Below the pieces are notes generated by a model, which did no database searches, was not told the origin of the DNA, and saw only the letters and a list, made by a program, of their open reading frames with translations. DNA of 38,809 nucleotides, taken from assembly GCA_017456495.1 (NCBI GenBank), contig JAFTJI010000189.1, forward strand, positions 1-38,809. The letters are read 5' to 3'. Below, piece by piece: positions 9,324-18,508 of the stretch; position 1 is the stretch's first letter, and each line of letters opens with the position of its first letter. Origin of the DNA: Lentisphaeria bacterium. GTDB lineage: Bacteria > Verrucomicrobiota > Lentisphaeria > Victivallales > UBA1829. The position numbers were made by a program, and so were the translations under genes.

Positions 9324-11233
9324 TTCAGAAAATGAAGAAAATCACTCTGCTGACTCTGGAGTCTTATAAGCAGGAAATGCTGGATCAGCTTTCTGAACTC
9401 AGTGTCATGCACATCACAGTTGACCGGAAGAAAGCCGGACAGGGTGATGCCGCACAGTACATTCAGAAGCTCGATCAGATCGCAAAAGCGCAATTCCTTC
9501 TGGAAGAGTTCAAGAAAACGGATATTCCGCAGAAAGAACTCCCTGCCCGGGAATGCCTGGCGGAACTTCTGAACTGTATTGCAGAGGCAGAGTCGCTGAA
9601 AAAACAGCTGGATGAACTGCTGAAACAAAAGGAAAAGCTTGCTCCGTGGGGAGACTTTGATCCGGCATCCTTCCAGGCTGTCAAGAAAAAAGGGTTGTTC
9701 CTGAAGTTCTGGATCATTCAGGCAAAGGCTGCTTTGACTCCACCGGAAGGAATGGTCCTGCAGACGATCAGAACTGAAGCTGGAAACCGTTATATTATGT
9801 CTATTGACCGGGAGGATTCTGAACTTCCGACGGCACAGGAAATCAAGTTGCCGGATGTCAGATATTCCGATATTCTGAAAGAGATCGGAAAAGTCGAAGC
9901 ATCACTTCAGCAGAACAGAGAAAAAGCCGCTGCATTAGTCTGCAACAAAGAAGCTCTTCAGGAATATGCAGAGGAAGTCCGCTGCAAACTTGATTTTGCG
10001 AATGCAAATCTTTCCATGCAGTCCGAACAGGAAATTGCTCTTCTTGAAGGCTATATCCCAGTGATCCGCATGGATGATTTTATTGCAGCAGTCAGGAAAA
10101 ACGGATGGGCATATCTGGCAGAAGATCCCGATCCGGAAGATCAGAATGTTCCGACTTACATCACGAAACCGAAATTCCTCGGTTTGATGGATCCGCTTTT
10201 TGATCTTGTCGGTATTGATCCCGGCTACCGGGAAAACGATGTCAATGCGTTTTTCTTTATCTTCTTCCCGATCTTTTTCGGAATGATCATCGGCGATGCC
10301 GGTTACGGGATCCTGTTCCTGTTGATCGCGCTGCTGTGCAAGAAGCTGTTCAAAGGAAAGAAAAAAGCGCAGGTCTCTATCAACCTGTTTCTGATGCTTT
10401 CCATGTTCTCTCTGACATGGGGCTGGCTCAATGGGAACTGGTTCGGGATTTCCAGGGAATATCTGCCGTCATTCATGCGCGGGATTGATTTTCTTGCAAA
10501 TCCGCAAAACAGCCCGCTGGCGCAGAAGCTGGTGGTCAAGACCGGTTTATTGAAAGACGGTATGACAGAATCTCAGATTGCCGGGATGTGGGGAGACCTC
10601 AACAACCGCATTGTTCAGTGGTTCTGCTTCTTCCTTGCAGCAGTTCACCTGAGTTCTGCCCGTATTTTCAAATTTATTGTGGATATCAAAGAAGACTGGC
10701 GTGCAGTCGGAAACCTCGGCTGGGTCTGTCTGCTGGTTGCCAACTTCTTTACAGCGGTCAACCTGATCGTCTTCCCGGGAACTTTCCCGACGACATTCGG
10801 TTATGGAGCGTATATTGTCGGAACCCTGCTGCTGATCATCACCTGCAAGCCCCAGGATTTCCTGAACTTGCCATTCTCTCTGATCGGCAGTTTCACAGAC
10901 GTGCTTTCCTACATCCGTCTGTTTGCGGTCGGACTTGCCGGAACATGTATTGCTGTCAACTTCAACAATATGGGTGCGATGCTCGTTGACGGCAAGACGG
11001 GGATCAGTTATGTTCTCATGCTGATAGCGATGATCGTGATCGTTCTGTTCGGACATGCGTTGAACATTGCGCTGAGTTTCCTCAGTGTGCTTGCCCATGG
11101 AGTCCGACTGAATACGCTGGAATTTTCCGGACACATGGGAATGCAGTGGACCGGGATCCGCTATAAACCTTTTGCAAAATTCAAGAACAACAAAGAAAAT
11201 CTTAAAAATAACAACAAGGAGATTTCAAAATGA
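9320..11233 (+). CDS. atpI: V-type ATP synthase subunit I (membrane stator, a-subunit)
   Basis: A 637-aa protein. The N-terminal half is cytoplasmic with coiled-coil stretches that dock to the peripheral stalk. The C-terminal half has seven or eight membrane helices. The segment DVLSYIRLFAVGLAG carries the Arg that faces the ion-binding Glu of the K ring. The first membrane helix is preceded by F-F-I-F-F-P-I-F-F-G-M-I-I-G-D-A-G-Y-G, a strong family signature. Start 9320 is chosen from the ATGA overlap with atpD and the typical MIQKMKKITLL beginning. It ends in an ATGA overlap with atpK. Confidence 0.96.
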   Translation: MIQKMKKITLLTLESYKQEMLDQLSELSVMHITVDRKKAGQGDAAQYIQKLDQIAKAQFLLEEFKKTDIPQKELPARECLAELLNCIAEAESLKKQLDELLKQKEKLAPWGDFDPASFQAVKKKGLFLKFWIIQAKAALTPPEGMVLQTIRTEAGNRYIMSIDREDSELPTAQEIKLPDVRYSDILKEIGKVEASLQQNREKAAALVCNKEALQEYAEEVRCKLDFANANLSMQSEQEIALLEGYIPVIRMDDFIAAVRKNGWAYLAEDPDPEDQNVPTYITKPKFLGLMDPLFDLVGIDPGYRENDVNAFFFIFFPIFFGMIIGDAGYGILFLLIALLCKKLFKGKKKAQVSINLFLMLSMFSLTWGWLNGNWFGISREYLPSFMRGIDFLANPQNSPLAQKLVVKTGLLKDGMTESQIAGMWGDLNNRIVQWFCFFLAAVHLSSARIFKFIVDIKEDWRAVGNLGWVCLLVANFFTAVNLIVFPGTFPTTFGYGAYIVGTLLLIITCKPQDFLNLPFSLIGSFTDVLSYIRLFAVGLAGTCIAVNFNNMGAMLVDGKTGISYVLMLIAMIVIVLFGHALNIALSFLSVLAHGVRLNTLEFSGHMGMQWTGIRYKPFAKFKNNKENLKNNNKEISK

Positions 11234-11733
11234 CAGAACTCATCACACTCGCAGCAGCAACCCCCATGTTCGAAGTGACCGACAAGGTCCTCGTCTTCTC
11301 TGCAGCATTCTGTGCAATCGCACTTGCGGCAGTCGGATCAGCATGGGGAACAGGAGCCGCAGCTTCTTCTGCAATCGGCGCATGGAAAAAATGCTATGCC
11401 CAGAACAAGCCCGCGCCCTTCCAGCTTATGATCTTTGCCGGATGTCCGCTCTCCCAGACCATCTACGGTATGATCCTGATGTTCAGTATCATGGGTGCTG
11501 AACTCACAAAACCCGGGATCTGGATTTTCTACATGGTCACCGGTGTCCTTTCCGGTATTGCAATCGGGATTTCTGCCCTCTGGCAGGGACGTGCCTGTGC
11601 AGCAGCTTGCGATGCTTTCTCTGAAACAGGGAAAGGTTTTGCAAACCAGATGGTCGTGATCTGTATTATTGAAACTGTGGCGATCTTCGTCATGGCTTTC
11701 AGCATGGTGCTTCTCAGCTCCTTCGCAAAATAA
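11230..11733 (+). CDS. atpK: V-type ATP synthase proteolipid subunit K
   Basis: A 167-aa protein with four membrane helices, i.e. two fused c-type hairpins. The ion-binding Glu148 (IIETVAI) is in helix 4, and helix 2 carries Gln76 instead of a second carboxylate, so each subunit binds one ion. Compared by eye with the Na+-binding NtpK of Enterococcus hirae, Ser75, Gln76, Gln119 and Glu148 fall on its Thr64, Gln65, Gln110 and Glu139. This suggests Na+ coupling. It is the last gene of the operon and is followed by a small repeat and a strong terminator. Confidence 0.95.
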   Translation: MTELITLAAATPMFEVTDKVLVFSAAFCAIALAAVGSAWGTGAAASSAIGAWKKCYAQNKPAPFQLMIFAGCPLSQTIYGMILMFSIMGAELTKPGIWIFYMVTGVLSGIAIGISALWQGRACAAACDAFSETGKGFANQMVVICIIETVAIFVMAFSMVLLSSFAK

Positions 11734-11743
11734 TCAGACATAA

Positions 11744-11773
11744 GAGGCAATTTCGGACTTTTGAAATTACCTC
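11744..11773. repeat. Mini inverted-repeat element (deleted copy of the 4049 element), flanked by ATAA
   Basis: GAGGCAATTTC, an 8-nt loop and GAAATTACCTC form a 30-bp imperfect palindrome whose ends match the termini of the 166-bp element at 4049. The direct repeat ATAA stands on both sides (11740-11743 and 11774-11777). It looks like a copy with the centre deleted. In RNA it would fold into a hairpin just after the atpK stop. Confidence 0.65.
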
Positions 11774-11792
11774 ATAAAAAGTCAAAAAAAAT

Positions 11793-11826
11793 GGCGGTTG
11801 GAATTTTATTTCCAGCCGCCTTTTTT
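11793..11826. terminator. Bidirectional intrinsic terminator between atpK and the GNAT gene
   Basis: GGCGGTTGGAA (11793-11803), a 6-nt loop and TTCCAGCCGCC (11810-11820) form an 11-bp stem with one G-T pair, followed by TTTTTT. On the minus strand the same stem is followed by a T-run (the A-run 11784-11791), so it can end both the ATPase operon and the convergent GNAT transcript. Confidence 0.9.
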
Positions 11827-11839
11827 ATATCCGGAATAT

Positions 11840-12418
11840 TTATTTCATTCCGGGGAATGTACAATCTGCGGGAAGACATCCGAGGGAATCAAAGTCCATC
11901 TTCAGAACCTCTGCAATGGCTCTCCAGCGACCTTCCATATCATCCAGATACAGCCACGGTTTCCAACCGAGGGAAAGATAGGTTTTCAGTGCTGCAACGC
12001 GGAAATCATCGGTCAGAAGAGAAAAAGCTCTATATCCTTCCTGATACAGACGGTGCATGACCGCCACACTTGCAGCTTTACCCAGAGAATACCCGCGCAG
12101 CTCCGGATGAGTCATCACCCATCCCAAGACACCGACTTCCGGATGTTCCGGCATGTCAGTCGTCTCAGCTCCGGCAGAAGCCGCGAATCTTCCTGTTTCG
12201 ATCTCTTCGATCAGAAACAACGCATCCGGCAGAACTTTTTTGCGGTAGACATCTGTCAAATAAGACTTTTCCCAGGCGGGAAATTCCACGGATGTCCGGA
12301 GCTGATTGTAACGTTCCAGCTCTTCATCCTGAATCGTACGCAATCGGAATCCTTCTGCAATTTTCAATTCCGGCAGAGGTGTGTTTTCTGCATTAAAAAT
12401 CATTTTCAGCTGTGCCAT
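11840..12418 (-). CDS. GNAT family N-acetyltransferase
   Basis: A 192-aa protein with the GNAT fold. A central strand (VGVLGWVMTHPELRG) runs into the acetyl-CoA pyrophosphate loop R-G-Y-S-L-G-K-A, and the last conserved strand and helix carry the pattern A-L-K-T-Y-L-S-L-G-W-K-P. Members acetylate amines of small molecules, peptides or proteins; the substrate cannot be predicted. It starts 12 nt after the stop of the Gfo/Idh/MocA gene on the same strand and is probably co-transcribed with it. Confidence 0.85.
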   Translation of the reverse strand: MAQLKMIFNAENTPLPELKIAEGFRLRTIQDEELERYNQLRTSVEFPAWEKSYLTDVYRKKVLPDALFLIEEIETGRFAASAGAETTDMPEHPEVGVLGWVMTHPELRGYSLGKAASVAVMHRLYQEGYRAFSLLTDDFRVAALKTYLSLGWKPWLYLDDMEGRWRAIAEVLKMDFDSLGCLPADCTFPGMK

Positions 12419-12430
12419 TTTCAGCTCCTG

Positions 12431-13960
12431 TTACTTCAGTAAAGATGTCATTGTTTTTTCGATTTTCTGCTTCAGAATATCCTGACTTTCCAACGTTTCC
12501 GGCTCAGACAAGGTCATGATACCTGTCAAAGCTTTTGCAGCAGGACTTTCCGGATAGAGAGAAACCAGCGCAGAAGCTTTTGTGCGGTCGGAGTAGAGTT
12601 CCGGCAGGACTTCCAACGTCTTATTCAGAAGAGTGATCACATCCAGCCGGGTTTCTTTTTCCCGGATCTGTTCATAAACGGACGCTCCATCCATAGCTTT
12701 GCGCAGGATCACGGAGTTTTCCTGGATCTTTGCCATAAGACGGGTGAAGTCAGAAGTTTTTTCCTTGTCATGTCCCTCCGGGAAAACCTTTGCCGGATCA
12801 AAAGGCTGAACCATTCTTCCATTATCATTGCGATACCTATCCCGGACTTCCGGCTTGCGGAAATCTGGAATTTCCATGGGTGCGCCGTTGTTTTCGTGAC
12901 TGCGGACCGCCATGATCCCCGCCAAAGTGACATCGCAGGCGGAATAAATATCCCACGGAGCTTTCTCTCCGGTGAGAACCTGACGCGCAAAGTAGTAGAG
13001 TTCCCAGAAATCCCCGCCGCCATGTCCGGTAGAATCTGCAAGATCTCCTAATTCGGGCCACTCCGGCTGGACCGGTGTTTTCATGGATCCGCCCGTTGCT
13101 CCGAGACGGAGATAGAGATTTCCTTCAAAGGATTCAGCTGAAGCACGGGTTCCCCAGATCCGTTTGGACATGTGGTAATCAGCAGTTGTTGCACCGCAAA
13201 GATTCCGCATGACTCCGCCATTGCTCATCTGAATCAGCGAGGGACACGGTTTACTCATGCCGCTGCCGGGAATATATCCGGGGAGTTCCACCTTTTCCGG
13301 GAACGCGGTGATCCGTTCCGGGCGCAATCCGGTGATCTGCATGACCGGACCAAGTGAGTGGGTGCAGTAGTAATGAAAATCAAGCCATGACCGCCAGGAG
13401 TGAACCGTATATCCCGGCGTGATGGGCGGAAAATCAGGCAGGACACAGTAGCGGTAACAGAGTTCCCGGCACTCGTGAAGATATTCAAATTCGCCATACT
13501 GAAACTCTCCGAAGAAACCGTCTTTCCAAAGTTTTGCAAGGTACATATTTTCTTTGGTGAAGGGATAATTTTCCAGAAGATTATAGATTTTTCCGGAACG
13601 TTCCACAGCTTCCACAAGACGGACTCCTTCCGCTGGAGTGAAGAAGGAAGTGACTTCACTCATGACATGATAACCGGCATTCAAAGCCCGGATCGCATGT
13701 TCCGCATGGGAGGTGAAAAATGTTGCCACCAGAACGGCATCCATCTCTTTATTGGAGAGAAATTCATTTTCGTCGGCGGTGACTTTTGCATCCGGGCACT
13801 CTTTCTGAAAACGTTCCCGGATCTCATCATTAAAATCACAACCGGCAACCACATCAATGTTCAATTCTTTGGCAGCTTTGATAAAAACGCTGCCTCTGCC
13901 CAATCCCCAGATCCCGAGCCGGATCCGTTTATCCGTGTTGAAAATCTTTTTTGCCCCCAT
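12431..13960 (-). CDS. Gfo/Idh/MocA family oxidoreductase
   Basis: A 509-aa protein. The N-terminal Rossmann domain has the dinucleotide loop I-W-G-L-G-R-G-S, followed by ADENEFLSNKEMDAVLVATF and the E-V-T-S-F-F stretch, where a cofactor-binding Glu-Lys pair is usual but Lys is not seen. The C-terminal sugar-substrate domain has HSLGPVMQITGL and GTRASAESFEG. It is longer than the usual 330-450 aa because of a C-terminal helical extension of about 90 residues. Such enzymes oxidise or epimerise sugars with NAD(P); some relatives (GH109) act as glycosidases by an NAD-dependent route, which is possible here but unproven. It is divergent from an AraC regulator. Confidence 0.85.
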   Translation of the reverse strand: MGAKKIFNTDKRIRLGIWGLGRGSVFIKAAKELNIDVVAGCDFNDEIRERFQKECPDAKVTADENEFLSNKEMDAVLVATFFTSHAEHAIRALNAGYHVMSEVTSFFTPAEGVRLVEAVERSGKIYNLLENYPFTKENMYLAKLWKDGFFGEFQYGEFEYLHECRELCYRYCVLPDFPPITPGYTVHSWRSWLDFHYYCTHSLGPVMQITGLRPERITAFPEKVELPGYIPGSGMSKPCPSLIQMSNGGVMRNLCGATTADYHMSKRIWGTRASAESFEGNLYLRLGATGGSMKTPVQPEWPELGDLADSTGHGGGDFWELYYFARQVLTGEKAPWDIYSACDVTLAGIMAVRSHENNGAPMEIPDFRKPEVRDRYRNDNGRMVQPFDPAKVFPEGHDKEKTSDFTRLMAKIQENSVILRKAMDGASVYEQIREKETRLDVITLLNKTLEVLPELYSDRTKASALVSLYPESPAAKALTGIMTLSEPETLESQDILKQKIEKTMTSLLK

Positions 13961-14007
13961 AATAAAAACTCCTGTTCTGTCAGTTGTTATGAAGCGATCT
14001 CTTTCGT

Positions 14008-14036
14008 ATTATATATCTTGGAATTATAATTTGCAA
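14008..14036 (-). promoter_or_regulatory. Candidate promoter of the Gfo/Idh/MocA-GNAT operon
   Basis: On the minus strand TTGCAA (14036-14031) and TATAAT (14013-14008) are 17 bp apart, a near-consensus arrangement, about 50 nt upstream of the start at 13960. Confidence 0.6.
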
Positions 14037-14098
14037 ATCAGAAAAAATGAATTATTTTATATAATAAAAACAGAAATTATAAAAAAGGAACATTTTAT

Positions 14099-14905
14099 AT
14101 GAATATTTCCATCACTCATGCAGAACTCTATACAAAGCCGGAAAAATTCAGTCAGACGACCTCCTGTGTTTTTCTCGGCTTGATTCTCTCCGGGCTGGAA
14201 TTTATGAAGATTTATGCCCCCGACGGAACATTAGCAGCAGACGTTCAGGGACAATCATTCATTCTGATCCCGCCGGACTTCCATTTGGATTTTCAATTTG
14301 ACAAACAGCGGAAGAATTATATGATTCTCATGCAGTTTGATAATTTGAAATGGAACGGGCAGAGCCGGATGATAGAACTGGAATTTGAAAGCGGAAAAAT
14401 TGATCTTCCTGCAGTGATCCCCGTGCCATCTGTCCGGAAAGAGCAGATTCAGGAGATGTTTCAGCGGATCATCCATCTGAATAAATCGGCATTGCCGGCA
14501 AAAATAAAAGCAGCTGAAATGCTTGTTTTTTCCATCATTGCAGAGATTCTTGAGCAAACAGCTTTTGATCAGACACAAATCGTACCGGAAAGTCTGATCA
14601 AACTGAAAGACAGAATTGATTCCGATACAGAGTTTCAAAAATCATTGTCAGAGCTGATGTATGACTTGCCTGTGACAGAAATCCATTTGCGCCTGCTGTT
14701 TCAAAAGTATTATCATACGACACCTGCCAATTATCGTTTGAAATTACGACTGGCAAAAATTCAGACATTGCTGAGTGAGACTGACTTGAGCTTCAAAGAA
14801 ATTGCCGATGCTGTCGGAATGAACCATGTGACCCATCTTTATCTTTTCCTGAAAAGACATTGCGGCATGACACCGGCTGAGTTACGGAAAAATTTACGGA
14901 TGTAA
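14099..14905 (+). CDS. AraC family transcriptional regulator
   Basis: A 268-aa protein. The first 100 residues form a beta-rich, cupin-like sensor region (FILIPPDFHLDFQFDK is the usual turn-and-strand pattern). The C-terminal 95 residues hold the AraC double helix-turn-helix, ending in FKEIADAVGMNHVTHLYLFL and then the G-M-T-P-A-E-L-R signature. AAGGAA lies 8 nt before the start at 14099. It is divergent from the oxidoreductase gene, which it may control; the ligand is unknown. It is not a close copy of the AraC protein at 1690. Confidence 0.87.
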   Translation: MNISITHAELYTKPEKFSQTTSCVFLGLILSGLEFMKIYAPDGTLAADVQGQSFILIPPDFHLDFQFDKQRKNYMILMQFDNLKWNGQSRMIELEFESGKIDLPAVIPVPSVRKEQIQEMFQRIIHLNKSALPAKIKAAEMLVFSIIAEILEQTAFDQTQIVPESLIKLKDRIDSDTEFQKSLSELMYDLPVTEIHLRLLFQKYYHTTPANYRLKLRLAKIQTLLSETDLSFKEIADAVGMNHVTHLYLFLKRHCGMTPAELRKNLRM

Positions 14906-14985
14906 TGCTCTTTTTTCATTGCATCAGGAACAGGAAATATAAAAATAAAAATAAAAAATAGCGCATAAAGATTCACACAATTTAT

Positions 14986-15013
14986 TTGAAGAAAATATAA
15001 ATTATGCTATATT
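14986..15013 (+). promoter_or_regulatory. Candidate promoter of the GltS-type gene
   Basis: TTGAAG (14986-14991) and TATATT (15008-15013) are 16 bp apart, and the -10 box lies in GCTATATTAC, shared exactly with the aspS promoter. The start codon follows 39 nt downstream of the -10 box. Confidence 0.6.
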
Positions 15014-15052
15014 ACTGAATTTTATCAAAACAACTTTCAGAAAGGATTTTAT

Positions 15053-16414
15053 ATGACAGCCGTTACAATATTCTGTCTGCTCTCGCTTTTGCTTTTCTTC
15101 GGCAAAATCATCAGAGTTTCCGTACCGCTTCTGCAGAAATGCTATCTGCCCAGCTCTGTGATCGGCGGTCTGCTGGGACTGATACTGTTTCAGAGTTTTC
15201 CGCAAATATTCAAGCCGGAAATGGTGCAGGTGATCAGCAAACTGCCCGGATTTATGATCAATATTGTATTCGCCACGCTGTTTCTGGGAGTTGCAACCCC
15301 GCCGCTGAAAAAAGTGGTTCAAGTGGCATTTCCGCAGCTCTGTTTCGGACAGATCATGGCATGGGGGCAGTATGTGATCGGTTTTGCAACGGTTGGATTT
15401 ATTCTGATTCCCTGTTTCGGAACACACAGAGCATTCGGGAACCTTCTGGAAATCGGTTTTCAGGGCGGACACGGAACCGTTGGCGGAATGAGTGAAAGTT
15501 TCCGTGCATTGGGCTGGGAAGACGGGATCGCGCTAGGTTATACCATTGCAACCGCCGGGATGATCCTCGGGGTCGTTGTGGGGATGATGCTGGTCAACTG
15601 GGCAGGACGGAAAGGCTATGTGAAAAACATCCGTCAATTTGAATCCCAGAACCGGCTTCAGAGGTTGGGGATCTACCATGAGTCGGAACGCCCCGGTGCC
15701 GGCTGGCAGACTGTTTACTGCGACTCGATCGACTCTCTTGCATGGCACATTGCGCTGGTGGGGATTTCGGTGCTTTTCGGTTACGGAATACTGGAAGGGC
15801 TGCGGGCTCTGGAAATCGTCTGTTTCCCTGAAAGCACCACGCGGATCTTCAAAGGGTTCCCGCTGTTTCCGCTTTGCATGATCGGCGGACTTCTGATCCA
15901 GAAAGCGGCACAATGGGGGAAAGTGGATTCTCTGATCGACCACGGACAAATGCAGCGTCTGGCAGGAGCATCTCTGGATTTTCTGGTTCTGTCTGCCATG
16001 GCGACGATCAAGATTTCTGTTGTTGCGCAAAACTGGCAGTCTCTGCTTATCATTATTCTGCTGGGCTTGTTTTTTGCACTGTTTATGGTGATATTTGTCG
16101 CACCGCGCCTTTTCAAGGAGTCCTGGTTTGAATGTGCGATCGCCGATTTCGGACAGGCGACCGGAGTGACGGCAACGGGCTTGCTTCTTCTGCGCTCCGT
16201 CGACCCGGAATCCAAGACCTGGGCAACTCAGGCATTCGGTTACAAACAGCTTCTTCATGAGCCATTCATGGGTGGCGGGCTCTGGACAGCCACGGCATTG
16301 ACACTGCTCTTTCAGCTGGGGTGGAAGATCATGCTCTGCATCTCCACAGGAGCTCTTCTGATCTGGGTGATTTTCGCTGTGATCATCTGCAGAAAGAATA
16401 AAAAATCAGCATAA
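15053..16414 (+). CDS. gltS: GltS family sodium:glutamate symporter
   Basis: A 453-aa membrane protein with 10-12 helices in two inverted halves. The two GltS re-entrant signatures are present: FQGGHGTVGGMSESF in the first half and DFGQATGVTATGLLLLRSVD in the second. GltS proteins import glutamate with Na+. A hydrophilic loop (about residues 190-225) is longer than in E. coli GltS, so the subfamily and substrate may differ. It is a single-gene unit with its own promoter and terminator. Confidence 0.85.
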   Translation: MTAVTIFCLLSLLLFFGKIIRVSVPLLQKCYLPSSVIGGLLGLILFQSFPQIFKPEMVQVISKLPGFMINIVFATLFLGVATPPLKKVVQVAFPQLCFGQIMAWGQYVIGFATVGFILIPCFGTHRAFGNLLEIGFQGGHGTVGGMSESFRALGWEDGIALGYTIATAGMILGVVVGMMLVNWAGRKGYVKNIRQFESQNRLQRLGIYHESERPGAGWQTVYCDSIDSLAWHIALVGISVLFGYGILEGLRALEIVCFPESTTRIFKGFPLFPLCMIGGLLIQKAAQWGKVDSLIDHGQMQRLAGASLDFLVLSAMATIKISVVAQNWQSLLIIILLGLFFALFMVIFVAPRLFKESWFECAIADFGQATGVTATGLLLLRSVDPESKTWATQAFGYKQLLHEPFMGGGLWTATALTLLFQLGWKIMLCISTGALLIWVIFAVIICRKNKKSA

Positions 16415-16434
16415 TCAGTTTTGTTTGACATTAG

Positions 16435-16463
16435 ATCCCCGGAACGCGCTCCGGGGATTTTTT
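16435..16463 (+). terminator. Intrinsic terminator after the GltS-type gene
   Basis: ATCCCCGGA (16435-16443), loop ACGCGC and TCCGGGGAT (16450-16458) form a perfect 9-bp GC-rich stem followed by a run of six T, 20 nt after the stop codon. Confidence 0.93.
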
Positions 16464-16538
16464 ATGGAAAACTCCTGACAGCAGAGCAAAAAAGTCAAAA
16501 AAAATGCAATAACAGCAGTTGAAAACCTGTAAATTCTT

Positions 16539-16566
16539 TTGAAATCACAGGAAAACGTGCTATATT
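16539..16566 (+). promoter_or_regulatory. Candidate promoter of the aspS operon
   Basis: TTGAAA (16539-16544) and TATATT (16561-16566) are 16 bp apart within GCTATATTAC, followed by a leader of about 50 nt before aspS. Confidence 0.6.
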
Positions 16567-16620
16567 ACGGCATGTTTAAGAATGTATAACACACTAACAA
16601 CATAGAAACGGAATTCAAAA

Positions 16621-18492
16621 ATGCACGAGTTCAGAACCCACACATGCGGCGAGCTTACCAAAGCTGATGCCGGCAAAACAGTCCGGATCTCCGGATGGAT
16701 CCACAGTGTCCGCGATCATGGCGGAGTTATCTTTATCGACCTTCGCGACCATTACGGCAAAACACAGGTCGTGATCGATCCCAACAAGTCTTTCTACCAG
16801 GAATTGGATAAATGGCGCGTTGAAACCGTTGTCTGCTTCACCGGAACAGTCGTTACCAGAGCTGCAGAAACCGTCAACCCCAAACTTGCAACAGGAGAAA
16901 TCGAACTTGTTGCAGAAGACATGGTCATTCTCGGCGAATGCGATGTCATCCCGTTCCAGATTGCAAAAGAAGAACAGGCTCCGGAAGCAACCCGCCTTGC
17001 CTATCGTTTCCTTGACCTGCGGAAAGAAAAACTTCACAGCAACATCATGCTGCGTTCCAAGCTGATCTCTGAGATCCGCCGCTTTATGACCGAACTCGGA
17101 TTCAATGAAATCCAGACCCCGATCCTCACCAGCAGCTCCCCCGAAGGAGCCCGTGACTATCTGGTTCCCAGCCGTGTTCATCCCGGTCAGTTCTACGCAT
17201 TGCCCCAGGCTCCCCAGCAGTTCAAACAGCTGCTCATGATTGCCGGCTTTGACAAATATTTCCAGATCGCGCCCTGCTTCCGTGATGAAGATGCACGTGC
17301 AGACCGCTCCCCCGGTGAATTTTATCAGCTGGATATGGAAATGAGCTTCGCGACACAGGATGATATCTTCGCTGTGATCGAAAGCCTCTTCATGGAAATC
17401 TTCCCGAAATTCTCCACAAAGAAACTGAATGCTGCACCGTTCCCGCGTATTCCTTACCGTGAAGCTATGCAGAAATACGGCTCCGATAAACCCGACCTCC
17501 GCAACCCGCTTTTCATTCAGGATGTCTCCGATATCTTCGCAAAGAGCGGTTTCAAAGCATTCGCATCTGTCGTTGAAAACGGCGGAAAAGTCAAAGCCAT
17601 CAAGGTTCCCGGAATTGCCGGACAGCCCCGCAGTTTCTATGACAGCATGATCGACTTTGCAAAGGAATGCGGCGCAAAGGGTATGGCTTACATCATCTGG
17701 ACCGGTAACGAAGAAAAGAGCCCCATCGTGAAGTTCATGGCACGGGAAGAGCTGGATGCTCTGAAAGCTGCCGGAAATATTCAGGATGGCGATGTGATGT
17801 TCTTCCTTGCTGACAAAGAAAGTCTTGCTCTCGAAGTCGGCGGACAGGTCAGAACTGAACTCGGCAAACGTCTCGACCTCATCAACAATGACGAATTCAA
17901 GATGTGCTGGATCGTTGATTTCCCGATGTTTGAACTTGATGAAGAAACCGGAAAGCCCGTGTTCAGCCACAACCCGTTCTCCATGCCCCAGGGCGGAATG
18001 GAAGCTCTGGAAACCATGGATCCCCTTACCATCAACGCTTACCAGTACGACATTGTCTGTAACGGCATTGAACTTTCCAGCGGTGCGATCCGCAACCACC
18101 GTCCGGAAATCATGTACAAGGCTTTTGAAATCGCCGGTTACGATAAGAGCGTTGTCGATGAAAAATTCGGCGGCATGATCAAGGCATTCAAACTGGGTGC
18201 ACCTCCGCACGGAGGAATCGCTCCCGGAGTCGACCGCATGGCAATGCTTCTCTGCGACGAACCGAATATCCGCGAAGTGATCGCATTCCCCTTCAACCAG
18301 CAGGCTCAGGACCTTATGATGAACGCTCCCGCCACTGTGGATATGAAGCAGCTGCGTGAACTGCGCATTATTCCTCTCCCGCAGGAACTGAAGTTTGAAG
18401 AAACCTTCAAGAAACTTTACGCAGAAGCAGCCCGTATCCGCGAGATCGAAGCCGCGGCAAATAATACAACTGCCGGAGAATCTGCAAACTGA
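16621..18492 (+). CDS. aspS: Aspartyl-tRNA synthetase
   Basis: A 623-aa protein of bacterial-type length, with an N-terminal OB-fold that binds the anticodon (residues 1-105), a class II catalytic core and the bacterial GAD insertion (about residues 290-420). Motif 2 is [19 protein letters not shown]. Motif 3 ends the core with [20 protein letters not shown]. It charges tRNA-Asp; whether it also charges tRNA-Asn cannot be decided here. It is the first gene of a probable operon with four further genes, spaced 3-46 nt apart. A long open frame on the opposite strand of this gene is a shadow. Confidence 0.97.
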   Translation: MHEFRTHTCGELTKADAGKTVRISGWIHSVRDHGGVIFIDLRDHYGKTQVVIDPNKSFYQELDKWRVETVVCFTGTVVTRAAETVNPKLATGEIELVAEDMVILGECDVIPFQIAKEEQAPEATRLAYRFLDLRKEKLHSNIMLRSKLISEIRRFMTELGFNEIQTPILTSSSPEGARDYLVPSRVHPGQFYALPQAPQQFKQLLMIAGFDKYFQIAPCFRDEDARADRSPGEFYQLDMEMSFATQDDIFAVIESLFMEIFPKFSTKKLNAAPFPRIPYREAMQKYGSDKPDLRNPLFIQDVSDIFAKSGFKAFASVVENGGKVKAIKVPGIAGQPRSFYDSMIDFAKECGAKGMAYIIWTGNEEKSPIVKFMAREELDALKAAGNIQDGDVMFFLADKESLALEVGGQVRTELGKRLDLINNDEFKMCWIVDFPMFELDEETGKPVFSHNPFSMPQGGMEALETMDPLTINAYQYDIVCNGIELSSGAIRNHRPEIMYKAFEIAGYDKSVVDEKFGGMIKAFKLGAPPHGGIAPGVDRMAMLLCDEPNIREVIAFPFNQQAQDLMMNAPATVDMKQLRELRIIPLPQELKFEETFKKLYAEAARIREIEAAANNTTAGESAN

Positions 18493-18508
18493 AAACAGGG
18501 GGTCACTG

